From Sphingomonas sp. 32-66-10 (GTDB lineage Bacteria; Pseudomonadota; Alphaproteobacteria; Sphingomonadales; Sphingomonadaceae), in NCBI GenBank assembly GCA_002280565.1, contig NCEF01000004.1:62001-126000 (forward strand): 64,000 nt of DNA. The letters run 5' to 3'. Below, piece by piece: positions 45,822 through 55,419 of this stretch. The notes below the pieces were generated by a model that saw only the letters and a list, made by a program, of their open reading frames with translations, did not search any database and had not been told where the DNA came from. Every line of letters begins with the position of its first letter. The first letter of the stretch is position 1. A program made the position numbers and the translations under genes.

Positions 45822-46790
45822 CTACTTCGGAATCTGCTGCGAGATGCAGTGGAAGCTGCCGCCGCCGGTCAGGATATGGTCCGCGCGCAGGCCCACTGCC
45901 TCGCGGCCCGGGAACAGCGCGCCGATCGTCTCCACGGCCTTGCGGTCATTGGGCTGGCCGTAGACCGGGACCACCACGGCGGCGTTGCCGATGTAGAAGT
46001 TCATATAGCTCGCCGGCACGACCGCATCGCCATGGATGACGCGGCCGGGTGAAGGGATCGCCACGACTTCGACCCCGAAGGCTTCGGCGCGGCGCCGCGC
46101 GTCGGCGTAGACCAGCCAGTTGGGGTCATTCTCTTCCGGCACCGGGATCGCGAGGCGGTTTTCGCCGACGAAGCGGGCGAGGTTGTCGACATGGCCGTCG
46201 GTGTGGTCGTGCGCGAGGCCGTTACCGAGCCACAGCACGCGATCAAAGCCGAGATCTTCGCGCAACCGCCGCTCCGCCTCACACTGGGACAGGCCGGGGT
46301 TGCGGTTGCGGTTGAGCAAACATTGTTCGGTGGTGACGACCAGGCCGGTGCCGTCCCAGTCGATCGATCCGCCCTCTAGAATCCAGTCATGCTCGACCGT
46401 GTCCATGCGGCGCTTGGCGGCGAGGCGGCGGCCGATATCCTCGTCGCCATCATATTCATACTTCCCGCCCCAGCCGTTGAAGCCGAAGGCGTGGCCGATC
46501 CCGGTGCTGTCAACGATGACGCCGGTGTCGCGCAGCCAGATGTCGCCGAACGGGGCGACCACCACCTTGGCCGTATCACCGACCAGCAGCGATGCCGCGC
46601 CGGCGGCTTCGTCATCCGCGGCGACCAGCAGCACCTGCTCCCCTGCCCCGCCAGCATGAACCGCGCGGGCGAAGGCGGCGACTTCGGCGCGGGCGGCGCC
46701 GAGCGAGTCCCACAGTTCGGGATGGCTGGGGAAACCGATCCAGACGGCCTTGTGCGGCGCCCATTCGGGGGGAAGGTGCGGGGTCGTCAC
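45822..46790 (-). CDS. aguA: Agmatine deiminase
   Basis: A 322-residue peptidyl-arginine-deiminase-like enzyme converting agmatine to N-carbamoylputrescine. Key residues: Asp in IWLRDTGV (near 86), EGGSIDWDGTG (near 139), the His in DHTDGHVDNLARF (near 194), and the catalytic Cys in GGGSFHCISQQIP near the C-terminus. AguB follows downstream. The M28 peptidase gene ends 4 bases before its start, so the three genes may share a transcript. Confidence 0.95.
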   Translation of the reverse strand: MTTPHLPPEWAPHKAVWIGFPSHPELWDSLGAARAEVAAFARAVHAGGAGEQVLLVAADDEAAGAASLLVGDTAKVVVAPFGDIWLRDTGVIVDSTGIGHAFGFNGWGGKYEYDGDEDIGRRLAAKRRMDTVEHDWILEGGSIDWDGTGLVVTTEQCLLNRNRNPGLSQCEAERRLREDLGFDRVLWLGNGLAHDHTDGHVDNLARFVGENRLAIPVPEENDPNWLVYADARRRAEAFGVEVVAIPSPGRVIHGDAVVPASYMNFYIGNAAVVVPVYGQPNDRKAVETIGALFPGREAVGLRADHILTGGGSFHCISQQIPK

Positions 46791-46794
46791 GGTG

Positions 46795-48459
46795 TTACTT
46801 GGCTCCTGCGCGGGATTTGTCGCGGGCGGCGCGGAATTCGTCGCCCTCGACCCAGTTGGGCCAGGCGGCGGTCATCGCGAGCATGCGGCCGACGGCGTAA
46901 TAGATCTGGAGGTCCTTTTCAGCGCCCGCCCAGTTCCAATTGGGGTCGAACTCGTCCTTCGGGCCGTGGTACTTGTTCTTCTCATAGTCGGCAGCGGCGG
47001 CACGCCCAGCGGCACGGCCACCCTCGACCAGATCGTCGCCAGCATCGAAATACAGCATCGGCACGCCGTGCTTGGCGAGCATGAAATGGTCGGAGCGGTA
47101 GTAGAAGCCCTTTTCCGGGGTCGGTTCGGCATTGGCCATGCGGTTCTGCTTGGCGAGCGCAGCCTTGAGATAGGTGTCGAGTTCCGACTTGCCCATGCCG
47201 ACCACGACGACGTTCTTGGCCGGCGGCGTCAGGTTCATCGCGTCGATGTTCACGCCGCCGACGGTCTTCGCCAGCGGATAGACCGGGTTGTCGCCATAAT
47301 ATTTGGAGCCGAGCAGGCCCGATTCCTCGGCAGTGACGGCAAGGAAGACGAGGCTGCGGTCGGGAGCGCCGGCGTCCTTGTTCGCCTTGGCAATCGCGAT
47401 CAGCGCGGCGGTGCCGGTGGCGTTGTCGACCGCGCCGTTGCAGATATCGTCGCCATCGGGCGCCGCCTCACACCGGCCGAGATGGTCCCAGTGCGCGGTG
47501 TAGAGGACGTATTCGTCGGCGCGCTTGGCACCGGGGAGGATGCCGATGACATTCTTCGACGCATGCTTGCGGATCGCGTTGTCGAAGCTGACCGACGCCT
47601 TCACCGCGCCCAGCGGGACGGCCTTGAAGCCCTTGACCTTCGCGGCGGCGGACAGCTTGTCGAAATCCTGTCCGGCGCTGGCGAACAAAGCCTTGGCCTT
47701 GCCGAGCTGAATCCAGCCATTGGCGGCGGTCTGGTCGGAATGGCCGTTGGCGGCGTCGGCGACTTGCTGCTCACCGGTCCAGCTCGACTGGACAACGTTC
47801 CAGCCATAGGCGGCGGGCTGCGTATCGTGGACGATCAGCGCGGCGGCGGCACCCTGACGCGCGGCCTCCTCATATTTGTAGGTCCAGCGGCCATAATAGG
47901 TCATCGCCTGGCCGTTGAATTCGCCCTGAAGCCCCGCAGTCTCCCAATCGGGATCGTTGACGAGGATGACGACGGTCTTCCCCTTCACGTCGACGCCGGC
48001 ATAGTCGTTCCAGCCCTTTTCCGGGGCGTTGATGCCGTATCCGACGAACACGACCGGGCTGTCCTTGACCGCGATGTTCGGAGTCACGCGATAGGTGCCG
48101 GCGACGAATTCGGGGCCGTATTTGAGGGACATCGGCTGGCTGCCGCCGGTGAAGGTCAGCGGCGAGACATTCTGTGCGGTGATCGCGACCAGCGGCACGT
48201 CCTGGAACCAGCTGCCATTATTGCCGGGCTGAAGCCCCGCCTTTTGAAACTGGTCGACGAGATAGGCGAGCGTCTTTTCCTCGCCCGGCGTGCCGGGGGC
48301 GCGGCCCTCGAACGCGTCGGAGGAGAGCGTCTGCGTCGCTTCCTTCATCAGGTCCATCGGCATGGCAGGAAGCGCGACATCGGGCACCGCAGCGGTGTCG
48401 GAAGCGGTCGAACAGGCGGCAAGGCCCAGCAGGGCGAGCAGCGCAAGGCGCATGGGCAT
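46795..48459 (-). CDS. M28 family zinc peptidase lipoprotein
   Basis: A 554-residue protein with a lipoprotein signal (MRLALLALLGLAACS, lipobox Cys near residue 16), so it is anchored in the envelope. It has a PA-like insert and an M28 aminopeptidase domain: HWDHLG (zinc His, near residue 324), NATGTAALIAIAKA (zinc Asp just before), VTAEESGLLGSKYY (catalytic Glu pair, near 375), and a later zinc His in RSDHFMLAKHG. It likely trims peptides in the periplasm. Next to aguA, it could supply arginine, but that is inference. Confidence 0.9.
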   Translation of the reverse strand: MPMRLALLALLGLAACSTASDTAAVPDVALPAMPMDLMKEATQTLSSDAFEGRAPGTPGEEKTLAYLVDQFQKAGLQPGNNGSWFQDVPLVAITAQNVSPLTFTGGSQPMSLKYGPEFVAGTYRVTPNIAVKDSPVVFVGYGINAPEKGWNDYAGVDVKGKTVVILVNDPDWETAGLQGEFNGQAMTYYGRWTYKYEEAARQGAAAALIVHDTQPAAYGWNVVQSSWTGEQQVADAANGHSDQTAANGWIQLGKAKALFASAGQDFDKLSAAAKVKGFKAVPLGAVKASVSFDNAIRKHASKNVIGILPGAKRADEYVLYTAHWDHLGRCEAAPDGDDICNGAVDNATGTAALIAIAKANKDAGAPDRSLVFLAVTAEESGLLGSKYYGDNPVYPLAKTVGGVNIDAMNLTPPAKNVVVVGMGKSELDTYLKAALAKQNRMANAEPTPEKGFYYRSDHFMLAKHGVPMLYFDAGDDLVEGGRAAGRAAAADYEKNKYHGPKDEFDPNWNWAGAEKDLQIYYAVGRMLAMTAAWPNWVEGDEFRAARDKSRAGAK

Positions 48460-48507
48460 CTCTCCAAAGATGTGATGCCGCGACTATTGGCAGCGGGTGG
48501 GGCAAAT

Positions 48508-48537
48508 GAAAAGGGCGGCCCCGCAGGACCGCCCTTT
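48508..48537 (-). terminator. Rho-independent terminator of rpsD
   Basis: On the minus strand: GGGCGGTCC, loop TGCG, GGGCCGCCC, TTTT. The stem, loop and T tract are identical to the carD terminator at 7242. Confidence 0.88.
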
Positions 48538-48561
48538 CGCATTTCGACCGAAAGCCGGACC

Positions 48562-49176
48562 TTAGCGCGAGTAGAATTCGACGACCAGGTTCGGTTCCAT
48601 CTTCACCGGATAGGGCACTTCGTCGAGTGCCGGCACGCGGGTGAAGGTGATCTTCGATGCGCCGTCGGGCGCGATGTAATCGGGGATGTCGCGCTCGGCC
48701 AGGCTCTGCGCTTCCATCACCAGCGCCATCTCGCGCGCCTTGCTGCCCAGCTCGACGGTTTCGCCGACCTTGATGCGGCGCGAACCGATGTTGCACTTCT
48801 CGCCATTGACCTTGACGTGGCCGTGGTTGACCAGCTGGCGCGCGGCGAAGATCGTCGGCGCGAACTTGGCGCGATAGACGATCATGTCGAGACGCTGCTC
48901 GAGCAGGCCGATCAGGTTCTGACCGGTATCGCCCTTCATCTTCGACGCGTCTTCATAGGCGCGCTTGAACTGCTTTTCGGTCACGTCGCCGTAGTAGCCC
49001 TTGAGCTTCTGCTTGGCGCGCAGCTGGATGCCGAAGTCCGACATCTTGCCCTTGCGGCGCTGACCGTGCTGACCGGGGCCATATTCACGCTTGTTGACGG
49101 GCGATTTGGGGCGACCCCAAATGTTTTCGCCCATCCGGCGATCGAGCTTATACTTGGCGCTGGAGCGCTTCGACAT
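48562..49176 (-). CDS. rpsD: 30S ribosomal protein S4
   Basis: A 204-residue rRNA-binding protein that starts 30S assembly. The front [20 protein letters not shown], the S4 domain ([30 protein letters not shown]), and the tail LVVEFYSR are standard for alphaproteobacteria. It is transcribed alone, with its terminator 25 bases after the stop. The region upstream (49177-49346) is short, without a clear leader structure. Confidence 0.98.
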   Translation of the reverse strand: MSKRSSAKYKLDRRMGENIWGRPKSPVNKREYGPGQHGQRRKGKMSDFGIQLRAKQKLKGYYGDVTEKQFKRAYEDASKMKGDTGQNLIGLLEQRLDMIVYRAKFAPTIFAARQLVNHGHVKVNGEKCNIGSRRIKVGETVELGSKAREMALVMEAQSLAERDIPDYIAPDGASKITFTRVPALDEVPYPVKMEPNLVVEFYSR

Positions 49177-49346
49177 GGAAAATTCCTAACAATTGCAACG
49201 ACGTTGACCCGGCCAGATGGCCTGATCGCGATTCCGGTATCGCCTGTGCATGCGCACAGGGCCGCTGCTTCACCGGAGTGCAGGGCCGATTGCGAAGGCG
49301 CGCGCCTAGCCGGGCGGGCGCGCTGAGTCAAGGTGACGGCGCGCGT

Positions 49347-49616
49347 TCAGTCGCGCGCGCCCTCCTGGCCGCTGACGCGCTGGACATTGTCCATCGTCCG
49401 CGACGATGCCGCGCCGGCCTCGCGCTTTTCCCACTGATCGGCGGTCAGGCAGATGCGCGGTGCGAGACGCGACCCCACCACCGTATCGTCGCGGCGGCAG
49501 ATCTTCTTCTCCTTGACCGGCTTGGCGGTCGGCGTCGCCGTTTCCTGCGCCACGGCGGGAGCGGCGATCAGCAGGGCCGCAGCGGGCAGCGCGGCGAAAG
49601 CAAGACGGAACTGCAT
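49347..49616 (-). CDS. Small exported protein, 89 residues
   Basis: The ATG at 49616 gives a clear signal peptide (MQFRLAFAALPAAALLIAAP, then AVAQ). The mature part has two cysteines (KICRRDDTVVGSRLAPRICL) that could form a disulphide and the segment TADQWEKREA. Proteins of this type (KICR...GSR...CLTxxEW) are common in sphingomonads and remain uncharacterised. It is probably periplasmic. Confidence 0.8.
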   Translation of the reverse strand: MQFRLAFAALPAAALLIAAPAVAQETATPTAKPVKEKKICRRDDTVVGSRLAPRICLTADQWEKREAGAASSRTMDNVQRVSGQEGARD

Positions 49617-49684
49617 GATGAATCCTAACCAGTTGACGTCCGAGGATGCCGCGCCAACCCATTCTGAACAAGTGCTATCTTCAC

Positions 49685-50401
49685 TCAGACGCGGTTGCGC
49701 TTCTTGCCCTCCAGCGCCGAGAGCACGCCGCGCAGCGTGCGCAATTCCTGGCTGGTCCAGCCCGGCTTCGTCAGCAGGTTGCGCAGCGTCAATTTGGTCG
49801 TCGGCACGCGATCGGGCGGGAAATAATAGCCGGTGTCCTCCAGCAGCGCATCGACATGGCCGATCAGCCCCTCCAGCTCCGCCTGAGGCGCGGGGGGATC
49901 GAGATCGGTGCGCGGCGGCTGGGCCAGCCCCTGCTGCTTCGACCATTCATAGGCAACCAGGATCACCGCCTGCGCCAGGTTGAGCGAACCGAATTCGGGA
50001 TTGATCGGCACCGTCAGGATCGCGCGGGCGAGTGCGACATCCTCGGTCTCCAGCCCCGAACGCTCCGGTCCGAACAGGATGGCGCTGCGCCCGACCGCGC
50101 CATGAATTTCGGCCGCGGCCTCGACCGGAGTCACCACCGGCTTGGTCACGCCGCGCTTGCGCACCGTGGTGGCAAAGACGTGCGGGCAATCGGCGACGGC
50201 CTCGGCGACGCTCTCGAACACCTGCGCCTTCTCAAGCACGATGTCCGCGCCGCTCGCCGCTGGCCCCGCCGAGGGGTTGGGCCAGCCGTCGCGCGGGGTC
50301 ACCAGCCGCATTTCGGTGAGCCCGAAATTGAGCATCGCGCGCGCGGCCTTGCCGATATTTTCGCCCAATTGCGGGCGGACCAGAACGATGACCGGCTTCA
50401 C
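49685..50401 (-). CDS. trmJ: TrmJ/TrmH-like RNA methyltransferase
   Basis: A 238-residue SPOUT-class methyltransferase. The front [19 protein letters not shown], middle [18 protein letters not shown] and [20 protein letters not shown] are the three SPOUT motifs with the deep-knot SAM site. TrmJ makes 2'-O-methyl at tRNA position 32. The family also includes other targets, so the site is not certain. It overlaps nrdR by 4 bases. Confidence 0.88.
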   Translation of the reverse strand: MKPVIVLVRPQLGENIGKAARAMLNFGLTEMRLVTPRDGWPNPSAGPAASGADIVLEKAQVFESVAEAVADCPHVFATTVRKRGVTKPVVTPVEAAAEIHGAVGRSAILFGPERSGLETEDVALARAILTVPINPEFGSLNLAQAVILVAYEWSKQQGLAQPPRTDLDPPAPQAELEGLIGHVDALLEDTGYYFPPDRVPTTKLTLRNLLTKPGWTSQELRTLRGVLSALEGKKRNRV

Positions 50402-50859
50402 TGCTTGCCGACCTCGCTCACATTGCTGGCGAATTCCTCGAAATCGCGTGCTTCGCGGAAGTCACGATAGACGCTGGCGAAGCGGATATAGGCGACGGAG
50501 TCGAGGTGCTTGAGCCCCTCCATCACCATCTCGCCGATCTGCTTGGTCGGCACTTCGGTTTCGCCCAAAGTTTCGAGCTGACGCTGGATGCCCGAAACGA
50601 GCTTTTCGACCTGGGTTGCGTCGATCGGGCGCTTGCGGCAGGCAAGGCTGACCGAGCGGATCAGCTTGTCGCGGTCGAACGGCTCGCGCTTGTCCTCCGA
50701 CTTGAGGACGAACAGCTCGCGCAGCTGGATTCGCTCGAAGGTTGTGAAGCGCGCGGCACACGCCTCGCACTGGCGACGGCGACGGATCGCCGCCCCATCT
50801 TCTGTGGGGCGGCTATCTTTAACCTGCGAAGCTTCGTGGCCGCAAAAGGGGCAGCGCAT
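50398..50859 (-). CDS. nrdR: Transcriptional repressor NrdR
   Basis: A 153-residue repressor of ribonucleotide reductase genes. An N-terminal zinc ribbon (CPFCG near residue 3, then [17 protein letters not shown] near 27-43) binds NrdR boxes, and the ATP-cone ([20 protein letters not shown], then [11 protein letters not shown]) senses dATP/ATP. It lies between glyA and trmJ in the common glyA-nrdR order, although a REP element separates glyA from it. Confidence 0.97.
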   Translation of the reverse strand: MRCPFCGHEASQVKDSRPTEDGAAIRRRRQCEACAARFTTFERIQLRELFVLKSEDKREPFDRDKLIRSVSLACRKRPIDATQVEKLVSGIQRQLETLGETEVPTKQIGEMVMEGLKHLDSVAYIRFASVYRDFREARDFEEFASNVSEVGKQ

Positions 50860-50883
50860 TATTCGGCGCCCTCACGGGCGCGC

Positions 50884-51002
50884 GGCACCAGCCCGCTCCC
50901 CCACCCGGCCACCCATAGAATACCCTTCCGGTGGGTGGCCGGGTGCGGGTAGCCCTGCAAAGTATTACTTTGCAGGGGCCCGTGGGGGAGCGGGCTGGTG
51001 CC
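50884..51002. repeat. REP-like element with a nested palindrome
   Basis: The left arm 50884-50915 matches the 32 bp arm family (GGCACCAGCCCGC...). The right arm is broken into 50932-50945 and 50985-51002 by about 39 bases that contain a 12 bp perfect palindrome, CCCTGCAAAGTA-T-TACTTTGCAGGG (50953-50977). It lies between glyA and nrdR. Confidence 0.85.
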
Positions 51003-51010
51003 GTTCAACT

Positions 51011-52324
51011 TTACGCCTCCGGGTAGATCGGGAAGCGTTCGCACAGCGCGCGGACGCGCAGCTTGACCGCAGCCTCAACCTCGGGGTCGCCAGCTTCGCC
51101 CTTGGTGCGCAGCCCGTCGAGCACATCGGCGATCATGTTGCCGATCTCGCGGAACTCGGCGACGCCGAAACCGCGCGTCGTGCCGGCGGGCGAGCCGACG
51201 CGGATGCCGCTGGTCTTGGTCGGGGGGAGCGGATCGTTGGGGATGCCGTTCTTGTTGCAGGTGATGCCCGCGCGCTCCAGCGCCTCGTCCGCATCCTTGC
51301 CGGTGACGCCGAGCGGGGTCAGGTCGATCAGCGCGAGGTGGGTGTCGGTGCCGCCCGAGACGACCGCCGCGCCGCGTTCCTTGAGCGTCGCCGCCAGCAC
51401 CTTGGCATTCTCGACCACTGCCGAGATATAGCCCTTGTAATCGGGCTGCAGCGCTTCGCCGAACGCCACCGCCTTGGCCGCGATCACGTGCATTAGCGGG
51501 CCGCCCTGCATGCCGGGGAACACCGCCGAGTTGAACTTCTTGGCCAGCGCCTCGTCATTGGTGAGGATCATGCCGCCGCGCGGGCCGCGCAGCGTCTTGT
51601 GCGTGGTGGTCGTCGCGACATGGGCGTGCGGGAAGGGCGAGGGATGCTGGCCGGCGGCGACGATGCCGCTGAAATGCGCCATGTCGACCATGAACAGCGC
51701 GTCGACCTTGTCCGCAATCGCGCGGAAGCGGGCGAAATCGATGATGCGCGGATAGGCCGAGCCGCCCGCGATGATCAGGCGCGGCTTGTGCTCCAGCGCC
51801 AGCGCCTCGACGGCGTCATAGTCGATCAGGTGCGTGACCGGATCGACGCCATATTGGATCGCGTTGAACCACTTGCCGCTCATCGCCGCCTTGGCGCCGT
51901 GCGTGAGGTGGCCGCCGGCATCGAGGCTCATGCCGAGGATCGTGTCGCCCGGCTTGACCAGCGCCAGCATCACCGCGCCATTGGCCTGCGCGCCCGAATG
52001 CGGCTGAACATTGGCGAAGCCGCAGCCGAACAGCTGCTTGGCGCGCTCGATCGCCAGCGTCTCAACCGTGTCGGACGGGTGGCAGCCCTGATAGTAGCGC
52101 TTGCCAGGATAACCCTCGGCATATTTGTTGGTGAACACGCTGCCCTGCGCTTCGAGCACCGCCTTCGACACGATATTTTCCGAAGCGATCAGTTCGATCT
52201 GATATTGCTCGCGCTCCAGCTCTTCGGCGACGCCGGCGAACACCGCCGGGTCGGCATCGGCAAGATTGCGGGTGAAAAAGCCGTTGGGCTGAACCTGGGC
52301 GAGCGTCTGGGGGTTGGTGCTCAT
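51011..52324 (-). CDS. glyA: Serine hydroxymethyltransferase
   Basis: A 437-residue PLP enzyme interconverting serine and glycine and feeding one-carbon units to folate. The PLP lysine is in [16 protein letters not shown] (near residue 242), and [29 protein letters not shown] and [13 protein letters not shown] are standard. It is oriented toward nrdR and trmJ. The start at 52324 gives [12 protein letters not shown], typical for the family. Confidence 0.97.
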   Translation of the reverse strand: MSTNPQTLAQVQPNGFFTRNLADADPAVFAGVAEELEREQYQIELIASENIVSKAVLEAQGSVFTNKYAEGYPGKRYYQGCHPSDTVETLAIERAKQLFGCGFANVQPHSGAQANGAVMLALVKPGDTILGMSLDAGGHLTHGAKAAMSGKWFNAIQYGVDPVTHLIDYDAVEALALEHKPRLIIAGGSAYPRIIDFARFRAIADKVDALFMVDMAHFSGIVAAGQHPSPFPHAHVATTTTHKTLRGPRGGMILTNDEALAKKFNSAVFPGMQGGPLMHVIAAKAVAFGEALQPDYKGYISAVVENAKVLAATLKERGAAVVSGGTDTHLALIDLTPLGVTGKDADEALERAGITCNKNGIPNDPLPPTKTSGIRVGSPAGTTRGFGVAEFREIGNMIADVLDGLRTKGEAGDPEVEAAVKLRVRALCERFPIYPEA

Positions 52325-52458
52325 CGCGCGGATCCTTTATCAAGTGGCCGCCGACGGGCAGGTGCGGGCGACCTGTCGCGCACGCCCTTATGCGCTTGGC
52401 CGCGATTAGACCAGATGCGATTCTTGCATGCCGCCCCAAGAAGCTGTTGAAAGCGGTC

Positions 52459-52929
52459 ATGCCCGATCCCGACTCCCCCGCCCGACCGCCCGCCGCCCGC
52501 CTGCTGGGCCTCGCGGGGTTGCTTCCGCAGCTTGCCGCGTTGGGGGCCGTGCTGGTCGGGCCGGAGGCGTGGTTCTTTCCCGCGCTGGCGAGCGGCTATC
52601 TCTATGCGGTGCTGATCTTCAGCTTTCTCGGTGGGACCTGGTGGGGGCTGGCGGCACGGAGCGCGCGGCCGCCGGTCTGGAGCTATGTGCTCGCAGTGCT
52701 GCCCTCGCTGATCGCGCTGGCGAGCGCGGTGCCGTGGATGACCGGCGATCCCTGGCCACAGCCGTCGCTGATGCTGATCGGCACGCTGATCCTGCTATCG
52801 CCACTGGTCGACCGCGCGCTGACGCGGGCGGGAATGGCGCCGGGATGGTGGCTTGGCCTGCGGGTGCAGCTTTCGGTGGGGTTGGGCCTGACGACGCTGG
52901 TGCTGGGGGTCGTGCCAGCGCCATATTGA
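52459..52929 (+). CDS. DUF3429 membrane protein
   Basis: A 156-residue protein with four or five hydrophobic segments: LAGLLPQLAALGAVLVG, ASGYLYAVLIFSFLGGTWWGL, VLAVLPSLIALASAVPWM and LMLIGTLILLSPLV. The signature FLGGTWWGL fits DUF3429, a small membrane family of unknown function. The ATG at 52459 is preferred. It is on the opposite strand to glyA and rpiB, and a REP element follows its stop. Confidence 0.82.
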   Translation: MPDPDSPARPPAARLLGLAGLLPQLAALGAVLVGPEAWFFPALASGYLYAVLIFSFLGGTWWGLAARSARPPVWSYVLAVLPSLIALASAVPWMTGDPWPQPSLMLIGTLILLSPLVDRALTRAGMAPGWWLGLRVQLSVGLGLTTLVLGVVPAPY

Positions 52930-52950
52930 TGGTTCAGCTGCGCTGAACGC

Positions 52951-53030
52951 GGCACCGGCCCGCTCCCCCACCCGGCCACCCATAACATACACTGCCGCTG
53001 GGTGGCCGGGTGGGGGAGCGGGCCGGTGCC
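52951..53030. repeat. REP-like cruciform, second intact copy
   Basis: Arms 52951-52982 and 52999-53030 are perfect 32 bp inverted copies (GGCACCGGCCCGCTCCCCCA...) with a 16 base loop. It differs from the 10590 copy mainly in the loop and at one arm position. It lies between the convergent DUF3429 and rpiB genes. Confidence 0.9.
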
Positions 53031-53040
53031 GCCACTTCCA

Positions 53041-53478
53041 CTAAAGTGCTGGCGCGGTCAGCTTGTCGACGCGGCGCTGGTGGCGGTCGCCGCCGAAATC
53101 CGTGGCGAGAAAGGCGGTGACGCACGCCTTCGCCATTTCGATCCCGATCAGCCGCGCGCCCATCGCGATGACATTGGCGTCATTATGTTCGCGCGCGAGG
53201 GTGGCGGAGAGCGGTTCGGAGACCAGGGCGCAGCGCGCGGCGGGGTTACGGTTGACCGCAATCGAGATGCCGATGCCACTGCCGCACAGCGCGATGCCGC
53301 GCTCGGCGCTGCCATCAGCAATCGCGGCGGCGAGCTTATAGCCATAGTCGGGATAGTCCACGCTGGCGCTGCTGTCCGGGCCGAGATCGGCGACGTCGTG
53401 ACCGGCATCGCGCAGCCACTCGGCCAGTGCCGCCTTGAGGTCGATCGCGGCGTGATCGGAGGCGATGGCGATGCGCAT
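53041..53478 (-). CDS. rpiB: Ribose-5-phosphate isomerase B
   Basis: A 145-residue isomerase of the pentose phosphate pathway (ribulose-5-P to ribose-5-P). The front MRIAIASDHAAIDLKAAL, the catalytic Cys region GIALCGSGIGISIAVNR (near residue 66), and DANVIAMGARLIG are diagnostic. It often precedes glyA in sphingomonads; here a DUF3429 gene on the other strand and a REP lie between them. Confidence 0.94.
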   Translation of the reverse strand: MRIAIASDHAAIDLKAALAEWLRDAGHDVADLGPDSSASVDYPDYGYKLAAAIADGSAERGIALCGSGIGISIAVNRNPAARCALVSEPLSATLAREHNDANVIAMGARLIGIEMAKACVTAFLATDFGGDRHQRRVDKLTAPAL

Positions 53479-53581
53479 GGGGAGTGGTTCCGGCGTTGAG
53501 ATGAATCGAAGTCGCTCTCTATTGCAGCCGCCGCCGAATGGCTACACCATTGGGAGAGCATGATTTGTGTGGAGTATCCGC

Positions 53582-54040
53582 GTGCGCGTGATGATGGTGG
53601 TGGGTGCGGCGGCAGTGCTGGCCGGATGCGGCGCGAAACTGGACAATGCGCAGGAAGCAGCTCTGGTCCAGAACGCCATCGCCAATGCCGAGGCGGCCGC
53701 CGAAAATGTGACGCGTGAGGCGCGCCGCGAGGTGCTGGCCGAACGCGCACCCGAGCGCGACGCATGGGTCGGCAAGTGGATCGGCGTGGAAGGGCTGGTG
53801 CTGGAGATCGCCAAGGGTGCCGAACCCGGCCGCTATCGCATCACCAACATGTGGAACCTCGATCAGGCCGAACCTGGTACGTATGACGGGCGGGCGAGCG
53901 CGCGCGGCATCGTGTTCCGGCGCGGCGATGCGCGGATCGAGCTGGTCGCGGGTGACGGCGATGCCACTGGGATGAAGTGGCTGGCGGGCAAGAAGGATTG
54001 CCTGATCGTCGCCCCGGGCGAGGGCTATTGCCGCGACTGA
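53582..54040 (+). CDS. Hypothetical lipoprotein
   Basis: About 152 residues. The GTG at 53582, with GGAG at a fair distance upstream, gives a lipoprotein signal with lipobox LAGC (Cys near residue 16); GTG 53567 and ATG 53591 are alternatives. A helical region (VQNAIANAEAAAENVTREARREV) precedes a small beta domain (WVGKWIGVEGLVLEI, then YRITNMW and KKDCLIVAPGEGYCRD with two cysteines). It has no known family. An envelope location is inferred. Confidence 0.75.
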   Translation: MRVMMVVGAAAVLAGCGAKLDNAQEAALVQNAIANAEAAAENVTREARREVLAERAPERDAWVGKWIGVEGLVLEIAKGAEPGRYRITNMWNLDQAEPGTYDGRASARGIVFRRGDARIELVAGDGDATGMKWLAGKKDCLIVAPGEGYCRD

Positions 54041-54047
54041 CAGCCTG

Positions 54048-54069
54048 ATCCTCCCCGCCAGGGGAGGAT
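54048..54069 (+). terminator. CTCCCC hairpin after the lipoprotein gene
   Basis: ATCCTCCCC, loop GCCA, GGGGAGGAT (9 bp perfect stem), then ATTGG, starting 7 bases after the stop. It belongs to the same hairpin family as 26170 and 44551. Confidence 0.55.
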
Positions 54070-54090
54070 ATTGGAGGCCGCGACTAATTC

Positions 54091-54120
54091 ATGACGCTTG
54101 CGTGACGCCTGACGTCACGC
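54091..54120. promoter_or_regulatory. Candidate control site before btaA
   Basis: GCGTGACG (54100-54107) and CGTCACGC (54113-54120) form a perfect 8 bp inverted repeat with a 5 base centre. Just to its left, ATGACGC and GTGACGC repeat with an 11 base period, the spacing of Pho boxes, but on the strand opposite to btaA transcription. A regulator is not known here. Confidence 0.4.
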
Positions 54121-54183
54121 AGCTGACACGCAACCGCCATAAGCGCGCCGCAAGGGAAGCCGATTTCCCGGGGAGCCGATCAT

Positions 54184-55419
54184 ATGGGTTCGAATGCCAG
54201 CCAGCCGCGTAACGGGGCTGTCCGCAATGCCGTCCACCGCCACGAGCATCTGAGCAAGGAAGGGCTGCTGGAGCGCGCCTTTACCTTCGCGTTCCGGGGG
54301 CTGGTCTATGCGCAGATCTGGGAAGACCCGGAAGTCGATATGGAGGCGCTGGCGATCACTCCCGATTGCCATATCGTCACGATCGCGAGCGGCGGGTGCA
54401 ACGTCCTGTCCTACCTGACCGCGAACCCGGCGAAGATCACCGCGGTCGACCTCAACACCGCGCATATCGCGCTGAACAAATTGAAGCGGACCGCCGCGCA
54501 GCATCTGCCCGATCATGCGGCGTTCCACCGGTTTTTCGCGCAGGCGAACCGTCCCGAGAACGTCGCGGCGTATAAAGAGTGGCTGCGTCCGCATCTGGAT
54601 GACGCGACGCGGCGTTACTGGGAGGGCCGCGATCTGGCCGGGCGGCGGCGGATCAAGGGCTTTGCCGGGGGCTTCTACAAGCGCGGCCTGCTCGGCGGGT
54701 TCATCGGCGCGGCGCATCTGCTCGCCAAGCTCTATCGCATCGACCCGCGCGAGCTGCTCGCCGCGAGGAGCGTGGAGGAGCAGCGCGAAATCTTTGAAAC
54801 GCGGCTGGCGCCGGTATTCGACAAGAAATTCGTGCGCTGGCTGATCGACCAGCCGGCGTCGCTATTCGGCCTGGGCATCCCGCCTGCGCAATATGAGGCC
54901 TTGGCGGGCGATGATCCGCGTGGGATCGGCGCGGTGCTGCGCGGGCGGCTCGAAAAGCTGGCGTGCGATTTCGACCTGTCGGACAATTATTTCGCGTGGC
55001 AGGCATTCGGGCGGGGCTATGGCGAGGGTGCCGACGCGCCGCTGCCGCCCTATCTGCGCGCGGCGAATTACGACATGGTCCGCGACCGCGCCGAACGGGT
55101 CGAGGTGCGGCACCAGAATTTCGTCGAGTATCTGGACTCGATGCCCGACGCGTCGCTCGACCGCTATATCCTGCTCGACGCGCAGGACTGGATGACCGAT
55201 GCGCAGCTGACGCGACTGTGGACCGCGATCACGCGCACCGCAAAGCCGGGTGCGCGGGTGCTGTTCCGCACCGCCGCCGCGCCGACGCTGTTGCCCGGGC
55301 GCGTGCCCGACGCGATCCTCGACCGCTGGGACTATGCCGAAACCGAGTCGCTGGACTTTACCGCGCGCGACCGTTCCGCCATTTATGGCGGCGTGCACCT
55401 CTACCGCCTTAAGCCGTGA
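54184..55419 (+). CDS. btaA: BtaA, diacylglycerol 3-amino-3-carboxypropyltransferase
   Basis: A 411-residue enzyme of the DUF3419 family. BtaA moves the aminocarboxypropyl group of S-adenosylmethionine to diacylglycerol, giving homoserine lipid, the first step to the betaine lipid DGTS. Family segments: FRGLVYAQIWEDPEVDMEAL near residue 38, a SAM-site strand IVTIASGGCNVLSYL (near 63) with AVDLN following, and DRYILLDAQDWMTDAQL (near 320). BtaB follows with a GTGA overlap. In other bacteria DGTS replaces phospholipids when phosphate is scarce. Confidence 0.9.
   Translation: MGSNASQPRNGAVRNAVHRHEHLSKEGLLERAFTFAFRGLVYAQIWEDPEVDMEALAITPDCHIVTIASGGCNVLSYLTANPAKITAVDLNTAHIALNKLKRTAAQHLPDHAAFHRFFAQANRPENVAAYKEWLRPHLDDATRRYWEGRDLAGRRRIKGFAGGFYKRGLLGGFIGAAHLLAKLYRIDPRELLAARSVEEQREIFETRLAPVFDKKFVRWLIDQPASLFGLGIPPAQYEALAGDDPRGIGAVLRGRLEKLACDFDLSDNYFAWQAFGRGYGEGADAPLPPYLRAANYDMVRDRAERVEVRHQNFVEYLDSMPDASLDRYILLDAQDWMTDAQLTRLWTAITRTAKPGARVLFRTAAAPTLLPGRVPDAILDRWDYAETESLDFTARDRSAIYGGVHLYRLKP

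Noticed and set aside
46750-49326. A plus-strand open frame of 858 codons opposite aguA, the M28 peptidase and rpsD
   Set aside because: It crosses three well-supported genes on the other strand, including a terminator and a ribosomal protein gene, so it is a shadow.
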